Shown piece by piece: positions 5,572 to 7,837 of a stretch of DNA of 7,837 nt. The stretch lies in assembly GCA_031275535.1 (NCBI GenBank), contig JAISOR010000160.1, forward strand, positions 1 to 7,837, written 5' to 3'. Origin of the DNA: Treponema sp. Lineage in GTDB: Bacteria > Spirochaetota > Spirochaetia > Treponematales > Breznakiellaceae. The position numbers were made by a program, and so were the translations under genes. Below the pieces are notes generated by a model that saw nothing but the letters and a program-made list of their open reading frames with translations, ran no database searches and was not told the origin of the DNA. The first letter of the stretch is position 1. Each line of letters starts with the position of its first letter.

Positions 5572-6576
5572 ATGGGGAGTTCCCGGTTAAGTCAGGCCTT
5601 GGATCCGTCGCCGATACAAAAGGCGGAGTTGTTTTCTTCGCTGCTTGAGCGGGAAATTGAGGCGGTCATTTCCCATTCCGGAATTATACAGCTTCGTAAG
5701 GGGCGCCGTCTTTTTTCCGCGGGGGAAAGGGCGGAGCGCTTCTATATGCTGCTCGAGGGGAGCCTGCGGGTTTTTAAACCCCAGCCCAACGGGGCCGATG
5801 ATGAAATGGCCCGGTTTACCGCCGGCGATACCATTGGAGATTTTGACTTTGCCCGGCGGGCTGTCTATGACGCCTATGCCGAGGCGGTGGAGGATTCGGT
5901 GCTGATAATGTTTCCCGGTTATGGCATGACCATGGATGAATTGGCCCGGGAAGACCCCCATACGGTTTCGCGGATCCTCCTGGGGTCTATTATTATGCTG
6001 ACCGCCCGGATCAAATCGACCCAGAAAATTATTTTGGAGAATCTGTCCTGGGTACAGGAATTGCAGCGCCGGGCCTACGAAGATCCGGGAACGGGCTTGT
6101 GGAAGCAATCCTTCCTAAGCGATGAGCTAAACCGCTTACTGGAAGCTCCCACCACCTTGATCATGCTGAAACCGGATCGGTTTAAAATTCTAGTGGACTC
6201 CCGGGGACATGGCGCCGGGGATGAAGCCATGGTCCGAATCGCCATGATCCTAAAAAATGTTACCCGCCGGATAGGCCGTGGCTGGCCCCTGCGTTTTAAG
6301 AGCAATGAGGTTGGCCTTTTGATAAACAAGAGCGGAGCGGTTCTGGCGGAAACCGTAGCCCGGGAGTTATCCAAGGCGATCTCCGCCCTGGAACCGGTTC
6401 CCGCCCGGGGAGACATCCCGGCCTTTAGGTTTTCCGGCGTCATATCCTATGCGGTATGGCCCGAGGATGATCCCTCCTGGGATTCTCTGTTTCAGGGAAA
6501 CTACACCCTGCTCCTGGATACCTGGCGGGCCGGGGGAAACAAGGTTGTCCATTATCGCAGACCGGAGTTAAAATGA
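5572..6576 (+). CDS. Cyclic-nucleotide-binding-fold protein with degenerate GGDEF domain
   Basis: This 334-residue soluble protein has a CRP-type cNMP-binding fold (about 18-125), a helical linker (130-168) and a GGDEF-type fold (about 170-330). Both modules have lost their signatures. In the phosphate-binding cassette the usual GE...RS.T pattern reads GDTIGDFDFARR (85-96) with no R(S/T/A)xT segment. The GGDEF loop is KSNEV (243-247), and the inhibitory RxxD is absent. The fold is still clear from EDPGTGLW (170-177), DRFKILVDSRGHGAGDEA (202-219) and surrounding strands. It should not make cyclic di-GMP and may not bind cyclic nucleotide; a regulatory or dimerisation role is inferred. It overlaps the next gene by ATGA and shares its architecture, so the two probably arose by duplication. 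No membrane segment is visible. Confidence 0.85.
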   Translation: MGSSRLSQALDPSPIQKAELFSSLLEREIEAVISHSGIIQLRKGRRLFSAGERAERFYMLLEGSLRVFKPQPNGADDEMARFTAGDTIGDFDFARRAVYDAYAEAVEDSVLIMFPGYGMTMDELAREDPHTVSRILLGSIIMLTARIKSTQKIILENLSWVQELQRRAYEDPGTGLWKQSFLSDELNRLLEAPTTLIMLKPDRFKILVDSRGHGAGDEAMVRIAMILKNVTRRIGRGWPLRFKSNEVGLLINKSGAVLAETVARELSKAISALEPVPARGDIPAFRFSGVISYAVWPEDDPSWDSLFQGNYTLLLDTWRAGGNKVVHYRRPELK

Positions 6577-7589
6577 GTGACGCCTCGAATAATAAAATAA
6601 TATCCCCCATTAGCGATCCGGTGCTGGTTAAATCCCCGCTGGTCTCCCAAATGAGTGCATTGGAATTTAACGCCCTTATAGCCTTTATGGAACGCCGGCG
6701 GGTAAGAAAGGGAAACGTCCTTTTTAACGAAGGCGATGTGGGGGAGGAGATGTTCGTCCTCTTGTCCGGGCAGTTAAGCGCCTATGTGTGTCAGTCCGAC
6801 GGAACCCAGCGGTGGATGTTTAATATTCCGCCGGGCGATTTCCTGGGGGAGATGTCCATTATCGCCAATGAACCCCGCTCCATGACTATTATTGCCAGTG
6901 AAGATTCGGATGTCATGGTCCTTCAGGGAATTGATTTTTACCGCATTGTTTTTGAGCATCCCGTTATAGGGATAAAAATGCTTACCGCCATTGGGGACGT
7001 GCAGAATATCTGGCTGGACCAATCCTCCCGCCACCTTAAAGACCTGATGCGCTGGGGCGAGACCGCCCGCCGCAGGGCCATTACCGATGAACTGACGGGG
7101 CTGTATAACCGGCGTTTTCTGGAGGAATCCCTAAAGGATCGTTTTGAACACGGCTCCGTGGGCTTTCGGAAGATGTCCCTGATGATGATGGATTTGGACA
7201 GGGTCCACGAAATAAATGAACGTTACGGCCCCAGCGTGGGGGACCGGGTTATTATCACCGTAGCGGAGGTCCTGCGGACCCTGATGCGGTCCGGGGATAT
7301 TTCCGCCCGGCTGGCGGGGGACGAATTTGCCATCCTGCTGCCCGATACGGACGGGGGGGACGCGAAGCGCATCGCCGAGCGGGTCCGGGAAACCGTGTCC
7401 ATTCAGCAGATTTCGGTTTCCCTCAAAAGCGGGAGCCATGAGGAACTCCCCATCAATATCAGGACCAGCATCGGCATTGCCGTGGCGCCGACCCATGCGG
7501 ACAATGAAAAGGAACTGGTCCTTACCGCCGACAGGGCTCTCCGCAAAGCCAAGGACCTGGGACGGAACCGGGTAGAACTGGCAGGATAG
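6573..7589 (+). CDS. Cyclic-nucleotide-binding-domain diguanylate cyclase (AGDEF active site)
   Basis: This 338-residue soluble protein is predicted to make cyclic di-GMP from two GTP under control of an N-terminal ligand. The cNMP-binding fold (about 20-130) has a canonical-looking phosphate-binding cassette, GEMSIIANEPRSMT (92-105, Glu93 and Arg102). A helical linker (130-168) leads to the GGDEF domain at DELTGLYNRR (172-181). Metal-binding aspartates lie in MMDLD (205-209), and the active-site loop is AGDEF (248-252). The product-inhibition site RSGD (239-242) lies five residues before the loop, as is standard. The Gly-to-Ala change is tolerated in some characterised cyclases. The start codon overlaps the previous stop (ATGA) and GGAG at 6564-6567 supports it, so translation is probably coupled. 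Whether the ligand is cAMP, cGMP or something else cannot be read from the sequence. Confidence 0.9.
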   Translation: MSDASNNKIISPISDPVLVKSPLVSQMSALEFNALIAFMERRRVRKGNVLFNEGDVGEEMFVLLSGQLSAYVCQSDGTQRWMFNIPPGDFLGEMSIIANEPRSMTIIASEDSDVMVLQGIDFYRIVFEHPVIGIKMLTAIGDVQNIWLDQSSRHLKDLMRWGETARRRAITDELTGLYNRRFLEESLKDRFEHGSVGFRKMSLMMMDLDRVHEINERYGPSVGDRVIITVAEVLRTLMRSGDISARLAGDEFAILLPDTDGGDAKRIAERVRETVSIQQISVSLKSGSHEELPINIRTSIGIAVAPTHADNEKELVLTADRALRKAKDLGRNRVELAG

Positions 7590-7597
7590 GGGAGAGT

Positions 7598-7612
7598 GTG
7601 GGGAGTGAAGTG
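7598..7612 (-). repeat. Right copy of 15-bp inverted repeat, between convergent genes
   Basis: GTGGGGAGTGAAGTG on the plus strand occupies most of the 23-nt gap between the cyclase stop at 7589 and the transporter stop at 7613. It is the exact reverse complement of 5489-5503. No hairpin terminator is seen in this gap. Confidence 0.7.
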
Positions 7613-7837
7613 TCAGGAAAGGGTTCGCCGTTCCCGTTGTTTTCCTATAAGGGAAGAGACAATTACCGCCGTAATGATGACGCCGCCCCCAAGAAGGGCC
7701 GGGATGCCCGGCTTTTCTCCGGTCACGGCGAGGACCCAGAGGGGGTTTAATACCGGTTCTACCACCGCGGTAAGCATGGCCTGTATGGCCTTGACCCGCC
7801 GGATGCCGTAGGAAAAAAGCAGGGAAGCCGCGCCAAT
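7613..7837 (-). CDS. EamA/DMT-superfamily transporter, C-terminal fragment
   Basis: Only the last 74 codons are in the window; the 5' part lies beyond the right edge. The translation shows the end of an EamA repeat. A helix (about 1-11) is followed by RRVKAIQA (13-20), then a helix with VVEPVLNPLWVLAV (25-38). The loop TGEKPG (39-44) and a final hydrophobic helix GGGVIITAVIVSSLIG (50-65) come next, with a basic tail KQRERRTLS. The xxEPVxxPLWxxxxxGExP pattern is typical of drug/metabolite-type inner-membrane transporters. Substrate cannot be inferred. The gene converges on the cyclase pair with 23 nt between stops. Confidence 0.85.
   Translation of the reverse strand: MGAASLLFSYGIRRVKAIQAMLTAVVEPVLNPLWVLAVTGEKPGIPALLGGGVIITAVIVSSLIGKQRERRTLS

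Noticed and set aside
7596..7811. 71-codon plus-strand frame at the right end
   Set aside because: The minus strand here reads as a typical EamA transporter end with hydrophobic helices; the plus-strand frame is its shadow.

Overview
The window looks like chromosomal DNA from an anaerobic, fermentative bacterium. Its gene content best fits a spirochaete of the genus Treponema, possibly one of the termite-gut lineages: an Hnd/HydABC-type NAD(P)-linked [FeFe]-hydrogenase operon, a cytosolic family 3 glycosidase, and cyclic-nucleotide-binding diguanylate cyclases. This placement rests on recalled gene order and protein style, not on a database match; a Clostridia-type host is the main alternative. 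Coding DNA is GC-rich, while the intergenic DNA at 3027-3180 is strongly AT-rich. No tRNA, rRNA, CRISPR array, insertion sequence or phage gene was seen.

Positions 1-3014 (minus strand) hold four genes of a hydrogenase operon, read right to left. They are a NuoE-like [2Fe-2S] subunit (HydC/HndA), a small GHKL ATPase without kinase or receiver parts, a thioredoxin-like [2Fe-2S] protein (HndB type), and the NuoF-like flavoprotein (HydB/HndC). The last runs off the left edge. The catalytic [FeFe] subunit (HydA/HndD) would be expected just beyond position 1. Together such subunits couple NAD(P)H and ferredoxin oxidation to H2 formation, or the reverse.

Positions 3015-3217 are an AT-rich control region with a candidate promoter, two interleaved inverted repeats and a weak terminator-like hairpin behind the upstream gene. 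Positions 3218-5308 (minus strand) encode a cytoplasmic glycoside hydrolase family 3 enzyme, probably a beta-xylosidase or beta-glucosidase. Sugar released by it could feed the fermentation whose reductant the hydrogenase disposes of (inference).

Positions 5309-5571 are a divergent promoter region with a pyrimidine-rich stretch of degenerate 7-nt repeats. Positions 5572-7589 (plus strand) carry two translationally coupled proteins with the same layout, a cyclic-nucleotide-binding fold followed by a GGDEF domain. The first is degenerate in both domains; the second keeps an AGDEF active site, an inhibitory RxxD site and an intact-looking phosphate-binding cassette. The pair is flanked by a 15-bp perfect inverted repeat. 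Positions 7613-7837 (minus strand) are the C-terminal end of an EamA/DMT-family membrane transporter, convergent with the cyclase pair.

The points most worth a second look are the pseudo-/active cyclase pair, the orphan ATPase in the hydrogenase operon, and the repeat structures around the hydrogenase promoter and the cyclase pair.
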